From: Candidatus Nealsoniibacteriota bacterium
Lineage (GTDB): Bacteria > Planctomycetota > Planctomycetia > Pirellulales > Thermoguttaceae
Length of the DNA stretch: 33,092 bases
Reading direction: 5' to 3'
Assembly (NCBI GenBank): GCA_013202865.1
Contig: JABMRB010001231.1
Coordinates: 1-33,092 of the forward strand
A model generated the notes under the pieces. It was not told the origin of the DNA, searched no databases, and saw nothing but the letters and a program-made list of their open reading frames with translations. Shown here piece by piece: positions 1 to 8,145 of the stretch (position 1 is the first letter of the stretch; the number at the start of each line of letters is the position of its first letter). Position numbers and translations under genes: made by a program.

Positions 1-124
1 ATCGATCATTCGATAAATGCAAGTCTTGCTCAAAATCAACGAGCAAGGGTTATGAGCACGGGACTCTCACGCCTGTGAGTCGGCCCCGATGAGCGCTGCA
101 CTTTCACGCCGGTGTTTACAGGAA

Positions 125-307
125 GGCCCCGGCTCGGGCTCAACAACAGCAGGGCCGCCCTGCCTTACGTCTCACCGTCGCCGTACACCCTCAGGACTTA
201 GGCGAAGGGCGTACGGCGACGGCGAGACGACGGCGAGACGACGGCAGGGCTAATCCAGGGTGGTCCACTTCGGTGCCGGTGCCTGGTCCCATTTGCGAGC
301 CGATCTC
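125..307. repeat. Direct repeat A, copy 1 (with long internal hairpin)
   Basis: This 183-bp stretch matches 11402-11573 base for base with few differences, in the same orientation, and the two copies bracket the minus-strand operon. The match ends abruptly after the shared gcgagccgatctc. Inside is a nested inverted repeat: outer arms GCCCTGCC (157-164) and GGCAGGGC (243-250), and inner arms of the type cgtctcaccgtcgccgtac pairing with gtacggcgacggcgagacg around a loop near ctcaggactta. The copy is 11 bp longer than copy 2 because GAGACGACGGC is doubled. I infer a dispersed structured element or recombination site. It carries no convincing ORF. The repeat itself is certain; its role is not. 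Confidence 0.9.
224..245. repeat. 11-bp tandem duplication inside repeat A1
   Basis: The unit GAGACGACGGC occurs twice in a row (224-234 and 235-245). The corresponding place in repeat A2 has a single unit, GAGATGACGGC. This one event accounts for the whole length difference between the copies. It lies in the 3' arm of the hairpin, so the extra unit would form a bulge. Confidence 0.9.
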
Positions 308-617
308 CAGCGGAGTAGTCCAACAAACGGATTCACGGAGCGATCCGTGCGACGGCGGACGTTCTATCAATTATTCGCGAGAAGAAAGCGAGCGGCTGAA
401 ACCCGCTGATCAAGAAATGCGTGAAGGTATACGCGACGCCGTTGGCGGTTGTCGATCGGCCGTGTGGCAATGGAACCGCCCAACGCTATGATCACCTGTA
501 GATCGGACACGCATTGCCCCATTATCATGTACTCTCTTGGGCCCAGATTTCCTGAAAACGGCTGAAAGTCGTTCTGCCGCATTTGATGAAATTGCGGAAA
601 CCGCAGCAACGATTGAC
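308..617. other. Gene-poor stretch left of cassette 1
   Basis: No convincing gene is visible. The only ORF of note is 367-621 on the minus strand (84 aa, starting MSQSLLRFPQF). Its ATG overlaps the stop of the 63-aa ORF at 618-809 in an ATGA arrangement, which would fit coupling but could be chance. It has no recognisable motif. Bases 1-124 hold only small stem-loops, such as CTTGCTC (25-31) facing GAGCAAG (41-47). Confidence 0.4.
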
Positions 618-809
618 TCATAGCCCCCCGTCTGGCGAGTATTCCAAAATCGCCTGCTTGATTTCCTCGGGCAAGAGCGGAAGTTTGGCAAGCCTCACCA
701 GCTCACCGGGAATGGCGTAATACTGGCGCGCCTTCTTAACGCGATGCATCAGCGGGACCGTTCCTTGATGAATCACGATTCCACCGGCTCGATGTCGTTT
801 TGCGGGCAT
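618..809 (-). CDS. Small hypothetical protein, 63 aa
   Basis: I do not recognise this protein. It lies 51 bp downstream of the sigma-factor gene on the same strand and could be the last gene of the operon. The N-terminus is basic (MPAKRHRAGG). The second half reads as amphipathic helix with the pattern ELVRLAKLPLLPEEIKQAIL, which loosely resembles the helical tails of ParB-like or serine-recombinase proteins; that resemblance is too short to name a family. No clear Shine-Dalgarno site precedes the ATG. It may be a real microprotein, a remnant of an older gene, or a chance ORF. Confidence 0.35.
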   Translation of the reverse strand: MPAKRHRAGGIVIHQGTVPLMHRVKKARQYYAIPGELVRLAKLPLLPEEIKQAILEYSPDGGL

Positions 810-860
810 GGGTTTATTCTTTGCGAGGGACAGAGTGATGATTGTGGGCGTCCGTTTGAT

Positions 861-1529
861 TCAGAGACACGGCTGTGCCTGCGAGCCCAATTGTTTCCAC
901 AGACGTCTCCGCGCGTAAACACCAAGATCCGATGCATCCATATCCGCGTTACTTATCGGTGGCACCATGCCATTGGCCAGATTAGAAAACAGGAACCGTC
1001 GCTCACACGGTGCCCCGCCGCCTGCTGTCCACGCATCAACCAACTCAGTATATCCACCGAAACCGTCAAGCCAAAAGGCGAGAATATCGGAGCCCAACTC
1101 GGTCAGCTCACCCCCGAGCAATATTCCATCTGGAGGCAGCTGTTCCGAACGTAAACCACGTCGATCGGAGTCCGATTGGACACCATTGATATCAACGACG
1201 GAATCCTTATCCTTGACTAGGATGGCCTCTCGTCGTTTCTTCTTCCTGTACCAATCCACTGTGCAGTTACTCCAGCATGTCTTTAGGAAGGCTCGGCACG
1301 ACCTTCTTTTCGGGTCACAGTTAGGAAGAAATGTCTCATGCGTGGCCAGGAGCACTTCCTGGCCCATGTCCTGCCGGTCCGCCTTGCAAAGGCTGCTCCA
1401 CTTCCCTGCAATGTAACGCTCGATCTCCTCGTTTACTTCTTCAAACAATCGTTTATAAGAAGTGTCGCGTTCATCATCAGCAGCCGTAACAAATTCGAGA
1501 TACAGTGTATCAAGCGTCGACTGGTTCAT
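861..1529 (-). CDS. ECF-like RNA polymerase sigma factor, 222 aa
   Basis: The protein fits a divergent group of extracytoplasmic-function sigma factors, which direct RNA polymerase to a small set of promoters. Region 2 is visible at about residues 45-105: an acidic DMGQEVLLATHE helix that normally contacts the polymerase clamp, followed by the -10-recognition helix FLKTCWSNCTVDWYRKKKRR. A linker follows, and the C-terminus (DLGVYARRRLWKQLG) looks like the recognition end of a weak region 4. The start ATG overlaps the stop of the 604-aa gene (ATGA), so translation is coupled. It is the last well-supported gene of the operon, downstream of a GHKL ATPase and a receiver-like protein. I infer that it is the output of that signalling pair and may control the operon itself. 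Region 4 is poorly conserved, so promoter recognition is uncertain. Confidence 0.72.
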   Translation of the reverse strand: MNQSTLDTLYLEFVTAADDERDTSYKRLFEEVNEEIERYIAGKWSSLCKADRQDMGQEVLLATHETFLPNCDPKRRSCRAFLKTCWSNCTVDWYRKKKRREAILVKDKDSVVDINGVQSDSDRRGLRSEQLPPDGILLGGELTELGSDILAFWLDGFGGYTELVDAWTAGGGAPCERRFLFSNLANGMVPPISNADMDASDLGVYARRRLWKQLGSQAQPCL

Positions 1530-3340
1530 CGTAGCACTTTCTCCTTCTCTTCGCCGTTCAGTATGCTCCTGGCTTGAACGTGCCCTTGCCAGTCTTCTTC
1601 TTCCTTCATCACGAGCCCCCGCAAGAAGTGGCGTTCAATCGGCCTTAGTCCAAAAGTACCGGCCTCCTCGTTCCAACCTCTGCCGGCAAGCACGTCAGAT
1701 ATCCGCAAAGCAAGATTTCCACGCTTCTTGCCTCCGGTTGACAGCGGGAGCGACTCGTCATTGAGTGCCAGCAGATTTTTCATCCAATTGTGTGAAGTGT
1801 CGATGTTCTCTCCTCCATGCCAAGCAAACACAGAAGGACTCTCTGGAATCGGATACAGAGCCAGATACACATCATTCGACATAATCGTGGGGTTTATCTC
1901 GCTGCCGTCTTCCCCTGTGAGATCATGGAAGCGGCGCTCCAAGTGCTTCTTGGCATTGAGCACCCTTTCAACAAGACGTTTGATAATCAGAATAGCCGCC
2001 CACCGTCGCACAAGGTCAGAATATTCGCCCGCAAATAGATCACAACACTTGTCAGTTCCGCAATGTCCGTGCAAACCGTTCGGCGTCGCAAACGTCTTAC
2101 ACCGATCCTTTAGCTTGTGTACCTTGTCGACCTCCACGAGTGCCACAAGTTCACGATGAACCATGCCGGAGATCTTGTCAGCCAGCAACGCCGGCGTATT
2201 GGCGGCATGCTCCAATCGAAATACCTCGGCTGCTTGTTCTTTGATTCCCAAAAGTCTTTCCGCCACGCTTGTGGTGTTGTCGCCATCGCTGCAAGGCTCA
2301 CACGCCTTGACTTGCGTTATCAACGGCCCCAATCTCTTGATTTTTTCGCAAACTGCCTTGTAGGACTTCGGATTTGCGTCTTTCAACGACGGTTCCAAGT
2401 TGGACACGACGCTCAACCAGTCTCGTAATGGAGCGAGCAACGCGGACAGTTGCCCACGTTCCTCAATGAGTTGCGTGTTGTTGTAAGCATCCCACACCGT
2501 CTTAGCCAGTTCATTGGCTGCGACATAGCCCTCTTTAGAAATCACATGATTCTGCAGGTCGTCCACCCAGGCCTGGATTGCCTTGGAACGCTCCTGTTCC
2601 GGCACGTCGATAAAGAGCCCCTGAACAGGTAATCGCCGCGTGCCGAAACGGGATTGGATTGTCACAACTTCGTGGTCGGGATTGGCAGCAAGCGCAATAA
2701 GGTCGCCAATGGAAATTACAATGCGATGGTCGTAGTACAGGCACTCGATGCGTGATCGAAGTCTGCGCACTCCTGCTTCTAGGATGTTCTTCCAGGTTCG
2801 TTTCTTTCCGGCAAACTCGATATCGACGTCATAGCACATCTTGAGCGTGCTTTCCAACTGTCGCACGGTGGGCCCCATGCGTTTCGACTGATAGGTTGTT
2901 GCGACCATGCCAGCCGGATGAAGCCGGAAGTGAGCAGCGTAGATCGAGCCTATCAAGAATCCGTCAAAATCCACCGCCTCATACTTTGCGGATAGGAAAC
3001 TCAATTGCGGGCCACTTTCCCCTGAATCGCCCTCATCCGCGTCCGACGCATCGTGAACATCGAATTGTCCTGCCGTCTTTCCCGAAGGATTGTATGTTGA
3101 GAGGTCGTAATCGATGGCAACTAGTTCGACAGGGAACACTGAGTCATTAGCATTTGAAGACAAATAGGCCTTCAGTAGTTGATTGAAGTCCTCGATGCTC
3201 TTGAGAGAGTCATTCTTGCCAGCGTCATCTTTGCAGACCACCTCGAAGAAGGGATCATACACACCGAGCCCACGTTCCGGGTGTCCGCTCTCCGGAATGT
3301 CATCAATCCAAAGGATTGCTATTTTGTCAAAGCTGGTCAT
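1526..3340 (-). CDS. Large protein with N-terminal receiver-like domain, 604 aa
   Basis: No overall family is recognised. The N-terminus has the hallmarks of a response-regulator receiver fold: a hydrophobic strand ending in two acids (IAILWIDD, residues 7-14) and a second strand ending in candidate phospho-acceptor aspartates (ELVAIDYDL, D77 or D79). The spacing is looser than in classical receivers (about 64 residues between the acids). The rest, about 480 residues, is mostly helical, with one cysteine-containing stretch near residue 430 (HGHCGTDKCCD) that might bind metal. There is no DNA-binding domain I can identify. The gene starts 5 bp after the stop of the GHKL ATPase gene, with AAGGAA in front of its ATG, and overlaps the sigma-factor gene by ATGA. 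I infer that it links the ATPase/kinase-like protein to the sigma factor, possibly as an anti-sigma or adaptor. Confidence 0.6.
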   Translation of the reverse strand: MTSFDKIAILWIDDIPESGHPERGLGVYDPFFEVVCKDDAGKNDSLKSIEDFNQLLKAYLSSNANDSVFPVELVAIDYDLSTYNPSGKTAGQFDVHDASDADEGDSGESGPQLSFLSAKYEAVDFDGFLIGSIYAAHFRLHPAGMVATTYQSKRMGPTVRQLESTLKMCYDVDIEFAGKKRTWKNILEAGVRRLRSRIECLYYDHRIVISIGDLIALAANPDHEVVTIQSRFGTRRLPVQGLFIDVPEQERSKAIQAWVDDLQNHVISKEGYVAANELAKTVWDAYNNTQLIEERGQLSALLAPLRDWLSVVSNLEPSLKDANPKSYKAVCEKIKRLGPLITQVKACEPCSDGDNTTSVAERLLGIKEQAAEVFRLEHAANTPALLADKISGMVHRELVALVEVDKVHKLKDRCKTFATPNGLHGHCGTDKCCDLFAGEYSDLVRRWAAILIIKRLVERVLNAKKHLERRFHDLTGEDGSEINPTIMSNDVYLALYPIPESPSVFAWHGGENIDTSHNWMKNLLALNDESLPLSTGGKKRGNLALRISDVLAGRGWNEEAGTFGLRPIERHFLRGLVMKEEEDWQGHVQARSILNGEEKEKVLR

Positions 3341-3345
3341 GCTTG

Positions 3346-5226
3346 CTATTCCTTACTTTGTTCCATGCCAGATAAATGGATGGCCACGCCATAAAACGGG
3401 ACGCCCTTTGTGTTCTTGTAGCGGCGGTGCCAAACAGAGCCAACATCCAGATTGTGAAGTATGCCGGCCACCATCCCGAGCCCCTTGCCAGCGGAGTCGT
3501 CCACTCGCGTATACGCGTCCGGTAGGCTTCGCCACTTAAGAAAGCCGAGGTCGCGGTCATCATTTTGCACGTCGACCCAGTTGCACAACAGCATTGCGGG
3601 CAAACCGTCGACTAAGTCTGATTTGACAATCAATGATACCGTCGCGAGGTTGTGAGCGACAGTGTTATTGATCCCCCCGTGTCGAATTGCGTTTAGGAGC
3701 ACCTCATAGAAGACGGCGGACAGCACTTCATCGCCAAGCCGACAGCGAGCATTCTCATCATCCACAATTTCCGGAGACAATCGCAACGAACAGTTGTTGT
3801 CCACGATTACTCTCAATTCCAGGGAGCATTCCCCGAAGCCGTCGATGCACCGAGAAGACAAAACATTGGCCGCCCATTTCCTAACCTGATGCACCAGATC
3901 AAGGGGACTTCGATCGTAGGAAACGAAGCGTTCCCTTTTCGCCTTTTCTTTCTTGTAGTACTCCCAGAAGCTGTCGATCCGGTCGAATCCCCACAACTGA
4001 AGCGTTTGATAGGTGTTGGACAGCGTTCGTGCGCTTCGCATTGCGAGGTAGGTGCCACGAGAGACGTCATCAAGAGCATGAATTCCCGTGCCCGCGTTTT
4101 CCATCTCGCGCTGGTAATCCGTTAGATGTTTACCTTGAATATCCACGAGCTGCCGTTCGACGTCGTCACAGCGATTGCGCATGATATGGCCTGAGTTGCG
4201 GAATGCCGATTCCATGACTCTCAATACTTCTGAATGCCGTTGTGTCTCAGCCATCGCCTGCAGGACCGGCGAAGCGTTGAGTCCCAGGAGCATTCGCAGA
4301 ATATGGTGGAACGCCCTGTCCGGCTCCTCATGATCCATCGTCGGCCAATAGATCACCATCGTGGAATCGAATCTGTTCTGAGCTGTTGGTGAATGGAAGT
4401 AGGAGACGCTGGAGTGGCCCATTCCCTCGCAGTAGATTGCCATCAGTGCGAAGTGTTGCACGGCGTTCTGGCATTCCTTACACAGTTTCTTCTGCATGTC
4501 CTCTGCGACTCCCTTTTCTGCCAGTTGTTCTCCGAGTGAAGAAGTGGAATGCTCCCACGCTTTTATATGACTGGCAAGCTGCTCTTTTGCAATGTCATAA
4601 TATCCCTTTGCCGAACGCGACTGTCCGAATTCCCTCCAAATATCACGAACGGTGTTGATGATCGCGTTCGGCGTTGCGCCAGGTGGACGAAGGAACTGGA
4701 CTGTGATATCCCTTGCATTATCCCACTCTTCTCGCTCATTCGCATCGACGCGGTGTTCCAGGTTGTCAGGGAAGAACGCTCGAAATTGAATTCCAACGCT
4801 ATTTGGACGCAATGTGAAAATATGGGCCAGGGCGAGGCCAGATTCTTTTCTCGCTAACATCTGAAGGAATGGCAACGAATGGTAGGAATCGTTGAGAAGA
4901 AGAACAATCTCGCGAAAGAAGTCCGAGAATTTCCCGCCCCCCTCCAACTGTCCTCGCCCTCCCGTGGGAGCCACTCCTTTGAGTCGTTCACGCTCAGCCT
5001 TCTCCTTTCCTGGTGTCCAAAACACTTCCGTTCCAGGATAGATTGGCCTAAGACACTCTTCGAGATCCCCTGAGAAACGCATCTCTAACTGTTCGCGGTT
5101 ATGGTCGTAGGAGGCGACTCGCAACAAGAGTGAATTGCACAACCAAATCGCGTGTTCCGTAGGGCATTCATTCCCCTGGCGGCGGTCTGGATAGTTGCAT
5201 TTGTGGCCGGTTGTTGTTTCAGTCAT
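3346..5226 (-). CDS. GHKL ATPase (histidine-kinase-like) protein, 626 aa
   Basis: The last 130 residues form a HATPase_c (GHKL) domain: N-box FYEVLLNAIRHGG near residue 512 and G-box GKGLGMVAGIL near 577, followed by the usual final strands. This fold binds ATP in histidine kinases, Hsp90, MutL and gyrase. The 450-residue N-terminal part is soluble and mainly helical, with no transmembrane segment and no PAS, GAF or HAMP unit that I can recognise. A classical HisKA phospho-acceptor motif is not evident; LDLVHQVRKW near residue 445 sits where one would be expected but is atypical. The start ATG overlaps the radical SAM stop (ATGA). I infer a cytoplasmic sensor paired with the receiver-like protein encoded next. 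It could be a kinase, or an ATPase switch without phosphotransfer. Confidence 0.68.
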   Translation of the reverse strand: MTETTTGHKCNYPDRRQGNECPTEHAIWLCNSLLLRVASYDHNREQLEMRFSGDLEECLRPIYPGTEVFWTPGKEKAERERLKGVAPTGGRGQLEGGGKFSDFFREIVLLLNDSYHSLPFLQMLARKESGLALAHIFTLRPNSVGIQFRAFFPDNLEHRVDANEREEWDNARDITVQFLRPPGATPNAIINTVRDIWREFGQSRSAKGYYDIAKEQLASHIKAWEHSTSSLGEQLAEKGVAEDMQKKLCKECQNAVQHFALMAIYCEGMGHSSVSYFHSPTAQNRFDSTMVIYWPTMDHEEPDRAFHHILRMLLGLNASPVLQAMAETQRHSEVLRVMESAFRNSGHIMRNRCDDVERQLVDIQGKHLTDYQREMENAGTGIHALDDVSRGTYLAMRSARTLSNTYQTLQLWGFDRIDSFWEYYKKEKAKRERFVSYDRSPLDLVHQVRKWAANVLSSRCIDGFGECSLELRVIVDNNCSLRLSPEIVDDENARCRLGDEVLSAVFYEVLLNAIRHGGINNTVAHNLATVSLIVKSDLVDGLPAMLLCNWVDVQNDDRDLGFLKWRSLPDAYTRVDDSAGKGLGMVAGILHNLDVGSVWHRRYKNTKGVPFYGVAIHLSGMEQSKE

Positions 5227-6527
5227 GCATCACCATAGAACTCTTGGTAGAATCCGTTTCGCAGTTCGACTAGTTTCTCCATCGGACATTCACAGCGAAC
5301 AATGACATGTTCTCCGTCATAGTGGTCCCAATTCTCGTCTTGAATGAGCCCGCGTCTATGATACTCCTTGTGAATCGGAGTGCCTGGGAAGGGCACCAGG
5401 AAGGAGACATAGGGGAAATCGATCGCAATGCCGCTCTCTCGCAGCATCAGGAGGCGATTCAGCCCGTACTGGATTAGGCCATAATTCTCGTGAGGCTCAC
5501 CGATTATATACGACGGGCACACACGAATACCATGATCGCAGAGAATTTGCAGGCTTTCCTCCACGTTCGGGCCGCCGGCCTTATGGTAATGTCGAAGTGT
5601 CGCCGGGATAAACGACTCCAGGCCAATCACGGATCGACTATATCCCGACTGGCGGAGCAACGGCAGAAGACGATGGACTTTTGGATTCTTTAGATCGGTA
5701 AGCTTCATGTATGTGTGCCACTTGACGGGACTGCCGCGATCGACCAACCCTTGGGCAATCGCCCGCACGCGACGCGGATTGGAGAAGAAATCCTCGTCCC
5801 AGATAGCCAGCGTCTCAACTCCGTAGCGTGTTGTGAGATGGTCGACTTCTTCAAGAATCTGTTTAACAGACCTCGACAGGGGACGCTCGTAGCGGCACGC
5901 AGTATGGCAGAACGTGCATTTGTAGCGGCAACCTCGCTGGGCATGGATTGTTGCATAACGCTTGCCCGGAAAAGCTTCGGCCGAGTATTCATCCATGGGA
6001 AGCCCTTCTCGTTCCATCATCGGCAGTTCGGCCGGATACACGCGTTGGGCGGCGGAAGTCGACATTGCATGGACCCCATCACTTCCTCGGTAGGCGATGC
6101 CGGGAATGTCGGCGGGCGAAGCTCCCTCCAGGTAGGTGAGAAAGGCTTGCTCACCATCGCTAATCACTGCCATATCTGCGTCAGCCGTTTCCGCAAGGCG
6201 TACGGCATTCTCTGAAGTGACGCACTCGCCACCGATTGCTATTCTAGCATTCGGGATCACTTCGCGAACCAGTCGAACGCTATCGCAACTTCTATTGAAA
6301 TTGAAGTTTCGTACGGAGAAGCCGACGACCGTGGGCTGGTAGTCGGCGAGCACATTTCGAAGATCATCTTCGACGGAAGTTCGGAGTAAGTGCAGTAACC
6401 GACAATCAATTGCACGTTTCTTGAGCAACGCGGCCAGATAGCACAAGCCGATGGGCTCGGAATGCGAGAGACGCTGCAGCCCGCCAGCCGGCTTATCGAT
6501 TTTGACCAAGAGGACCCTTTCGTTCAC
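5223..6527 (-). CDS. B12-binding-domain radical SAM protein, 434 aa
   Basis: Radical SAM enzymes of this class use a [4Fe-4S] cluster and S-adenosylmethionine, often with cobalamin, for difficult methylations or rearrangements. The cluster motif is CRYKCTFC (C200, C204, C207 with the start used here). The first 140 residues form the Rossmann-like B12-binding domain (PTVVGFSVRNFN, then RIAIGGECVTSEN); the DxHxxG cobalt-ligand motif is not seen, so any cobalamin would bind base-off. Later parts of the barrel include LAIWDEDFF and SVIGLES. The ORF track starts at 6686, but that extension lies wholly inside the ABC ATPase gene. I choose the GTG at 6527 because AAGGAGG lies just upstream and the GTGA overlap matches the other junctions. 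The substrate is unknown; the two methyltransferases upstream suggest a shared small-molecule pathway. Confidence 0.85.
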   Translation of the reverse strand: MNERVLLVKIDKPAGGLQRLSHSEPIGLCYLAALLKKRAIDCRLLHLLRTSVEDDLRNVLADYQPTVVGFSVRNFNFNRSCDSVRLVREVIPNARIAIGGECVTSENAVRLAETADADMAVISDGEQAFLTYLEGASPADIPGIAYRGSDGVHAMSTSAAQRVYPAELPMMEREGLPMDEYSAEAFPGKRYATIHAQRGCRYKCTFCHTACRYERPLSRSVKQILEEVDHLTTRYGVETLAIWDEDFFSNPRRVRAIAQGLVDRGSPVKWHTYMKLTDLKNPKVHRLLPLLRQSGYSRSVIGLESFIPATLRHYHKAGGPNVEESLQILCDHGIRVCPSYIIGEPHENYGLIQYGLNRLLMLRESGIAIDFPYVSFLVPFPGTPIHKEYHRRGLIQDENWDHYDGEHVIVRCECPMEKLVELRNGFYQEFYGDA

Positions 6528-7246
6528 GCCGGTCCTCCTTCCGGTGCGTGCTTGGTCTTCTCGAATCGTACGAGATGTCCGTCGGAGAGTTCCAGAACGT
6601 GGTCCCCCCACGATTCCGCAAGTTCGTGGTCGTGGGTGACCATGACGGTGGTTATGCGATGCTCGCGAATCCATGCCCGAGTCCACCGCAGAAGATTCTC
6701 TCGGACTGTCGGGTCCAAGTTGGCCACAAACTCGTCCAAGAGCAGGATAGATGGACTTCGCATCATTGCCATGATGATTGCCACCTGCTGGCGTTCCCCT
6801 CCCGAAAGCTCCGAGACTGGCGTATTCTCGAACGATTCAAACCGCTCCTGCAACCCGGCCCTTTTCAGAAAAGCATGGATGTCATGCTGAAAACGGTGTT
6901 CAGGAAATGTCAAGAGATACGAGGGACGCCGGGAAAACACGAGGCTCAGGTTTTCGAGCGGCGTCATGGAACCGACAACGCCAAGCCCAACGTCCTGAAA
7001 AACGCTGACTACTTCACTTCGCATGTTGGTGACCGGAGTATCGTCGACGAGTATTTCACCTTGGTCCCAGGGAAAAGCGCGCCGCAAACAATTCAACAGA
7101 GTTGTCTTCCCGGAACCGTTGTGGCCGATTACCGACAATATCTGGCCACTTTGGAGCGAAAACGAAATGTCCCTAAGCGCTGGAACTTCCCGTCCGCCCG
7201 GGGTGATGAAGGTCTTCGACAGACTATCTACTTGCAGATGCGACAT
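6524..7246 (-). CDS. ABC transporter ATP-binding protein, 240 aa
   Basis: This is a complete nucleotide-binding subunit that powers import through the permease encoded just upstream. All key motifs are present: Walker A GHNGSGKT (residues 41-48), Q-loop VFQDVGLG, signature LSGGERQQ, Walker B ILLLDE and H-loop THDH. Its length is normal for the family. The ATG is 2 bp after the permease stop, and the gene's own TGA overlaps the GTG of the radical SAM gene. Together with the permease and binding protein it forms a TrpXYZ-type importer; members of that family have been tied to aromatic amino-acid uptake, but the substrate here cannot be read from sequence. Confidence 0.93.
   Translation of the reverse strand: MSHLQVDSLSKTFITPGGREVPALRDISFSLQSGQILSVIGHNGSGKTTLLNCLRRAFPWDQGEILVDDTPVTNMRSEVVSVFQDVGLGVVGSMTPLENLSLVFSRRPSYLLTFPEHRFQHDIHAFLKRAGLQERFESFENTPVSELSGGERQQVAIIMAMMRSPSILLLDEFVANLDPTVRENLLRWTRAWIREHRITTVMVTHDHELAESWGDHVLELSDGHLVRFEKTKHAPEGGPA
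6534..6540 (-). promoter_or_regulatory. Shine-Dalgarno site setting the radical SAM start
   Basis: On the minus strand AAGGAGG stands seven bases before the GTG at 6527. It is the strongest ribosome-binding site in the operon. It lies inside the end of the ABC ATPase gene and decides against the longer ORF beginning at 6686. Confidence 0.75.
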
Positions 7247-7248
7247 TG

Positions 7249-8145
7249 CTATATTCGTATCTTTTCGAGCACATTATGGCCAAAGAAGCCGTTGCTTCGC
7301 GCGAGCCAGCAAAACGCTATCACCATTAGCGAAGTCACTAGGTCCAAACCGCCATCGGGCATGCCGAGATTCAATGCCAGGAGACGCACTAATTGCATAA
7401 CCAAAGTACCGCCAATACAGGCGAGGAAAGCCGGCGCTAGTCTTCTGGTTGGGAAGATGGCCTCGCCCAACATGATCGCAGCTAGCGCCGAGATGGCCAT
7501 GCCACGTCCCATGTTTATGCTCGCGTAGCCCGATCGCTGTGAGAGCAGGGCCGCAGCCAGGCCAATGACCCCATTAGCAATTGCCAGGCCGACCATATCC
7601 CAGACAAGCAACGAGTGGCCTAATTCTCGTGCAAGATTGGGGTTCTCGCCACGTATGCGTAGCATGAAACCACTACCCGTTCGTAACAAGCTTACAACCC
7701 CGACGACAATCACGGCGAGTGACAACGCCATGCCCACAATTCCCACTGCTAGTGGATTATCGAGAAAACCAAGCACAGAGCCTAGTACCCAATCATCCGG
7801 AAGTGTTCGGCTCGGCTGGCCCGCAACAAGAAGGCCAACAGAGAAGCACATCATCATTGTAAGGATCGAAGCCAGAATCGTTGGCAACTTCACTAAATTG
7901 GCCAACGCGGCAGTCGTCAACCCAGCAGCGACTCCCGCCAAAACGCTGACTATCAGGGCGATCCAAGGCGAGCCCGTGCTGACATACGCCATGCCGCCAA
8001 GAATGGCTGAAAGCCCGAAACCACCCTCTGCCGTCAAGTCGGGAAACCGCAAAACGCGGAACGACAGGTATACGCCAATCGTGACGACCGAGAACAACAG
8101 AGTTGTTTCCAGGGTGTACAGCAATTGTACGACGGTGGAGTTCAT
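7249..8145 (-). CDS. ABC transporter permease (BPD_transp_2 type), 298 aa
   Basis: A polytopic inner-membrane protein with about eight hydrophobic segments, beginning with LLFSVVTIGVYLSFRVL. The stretch PDLTAEGGFGLSAILGG is typical of the branched-chain-amino-acid/TrpY-like permease family. It should form the membrane channel for the neighbouring ATPase and binding protein. The ORF track begins at 8175, but the ATG at 8145 gives the ATGA overlap with the binding-protein stop and removes a charged 10-residue extension, so I prefer it. Confidence 0.9.
   Translation of the reverse strand: MNSTVVQLLYTLETTLLFSVVTIGVYLSFRVLRFPDLTAEGGFGLSAILGGMAYVSTGSPWIALIVSVLAGVAAGLTTAALANLVKLPTILASILTMMMCFSVGLLVAGQPSRTLPDDWVLGSVLGFLDNPLAVGIVGMALSLAVIVVGVVSLLRTGSGFMLRIRGENPNLARELGHSLLVWDMVGLAIANGVIGLAAALLSQRSGYASINMGRGMAISALAAIMLGEAIFPTRRLAPAFLACIGGTLVMQLVRLLALNLGMPDGGLDLVTSLMVIAFCWLARSNGFFGHNVLEKIRI

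Noticed and set aside
618-809. Remnant of a serine recombinase C-terminus
   Set aside because: The helical tail is vaguely similar, but only about 25 residues could be compared and no catalytic or zinc-ribbon part is present.
744-1154. 136-aa plus-strand ORF
   Set aside because: It covers the sigma-factor gene on the opposite strand, has no motif and lacks support for a start.
6548-7528. 326-aa plus-strand ORF
   Set aside because: It is antisense to the ABC ATPase and permease, which carry all expected motifs. Its composition has no protein-like pattern.
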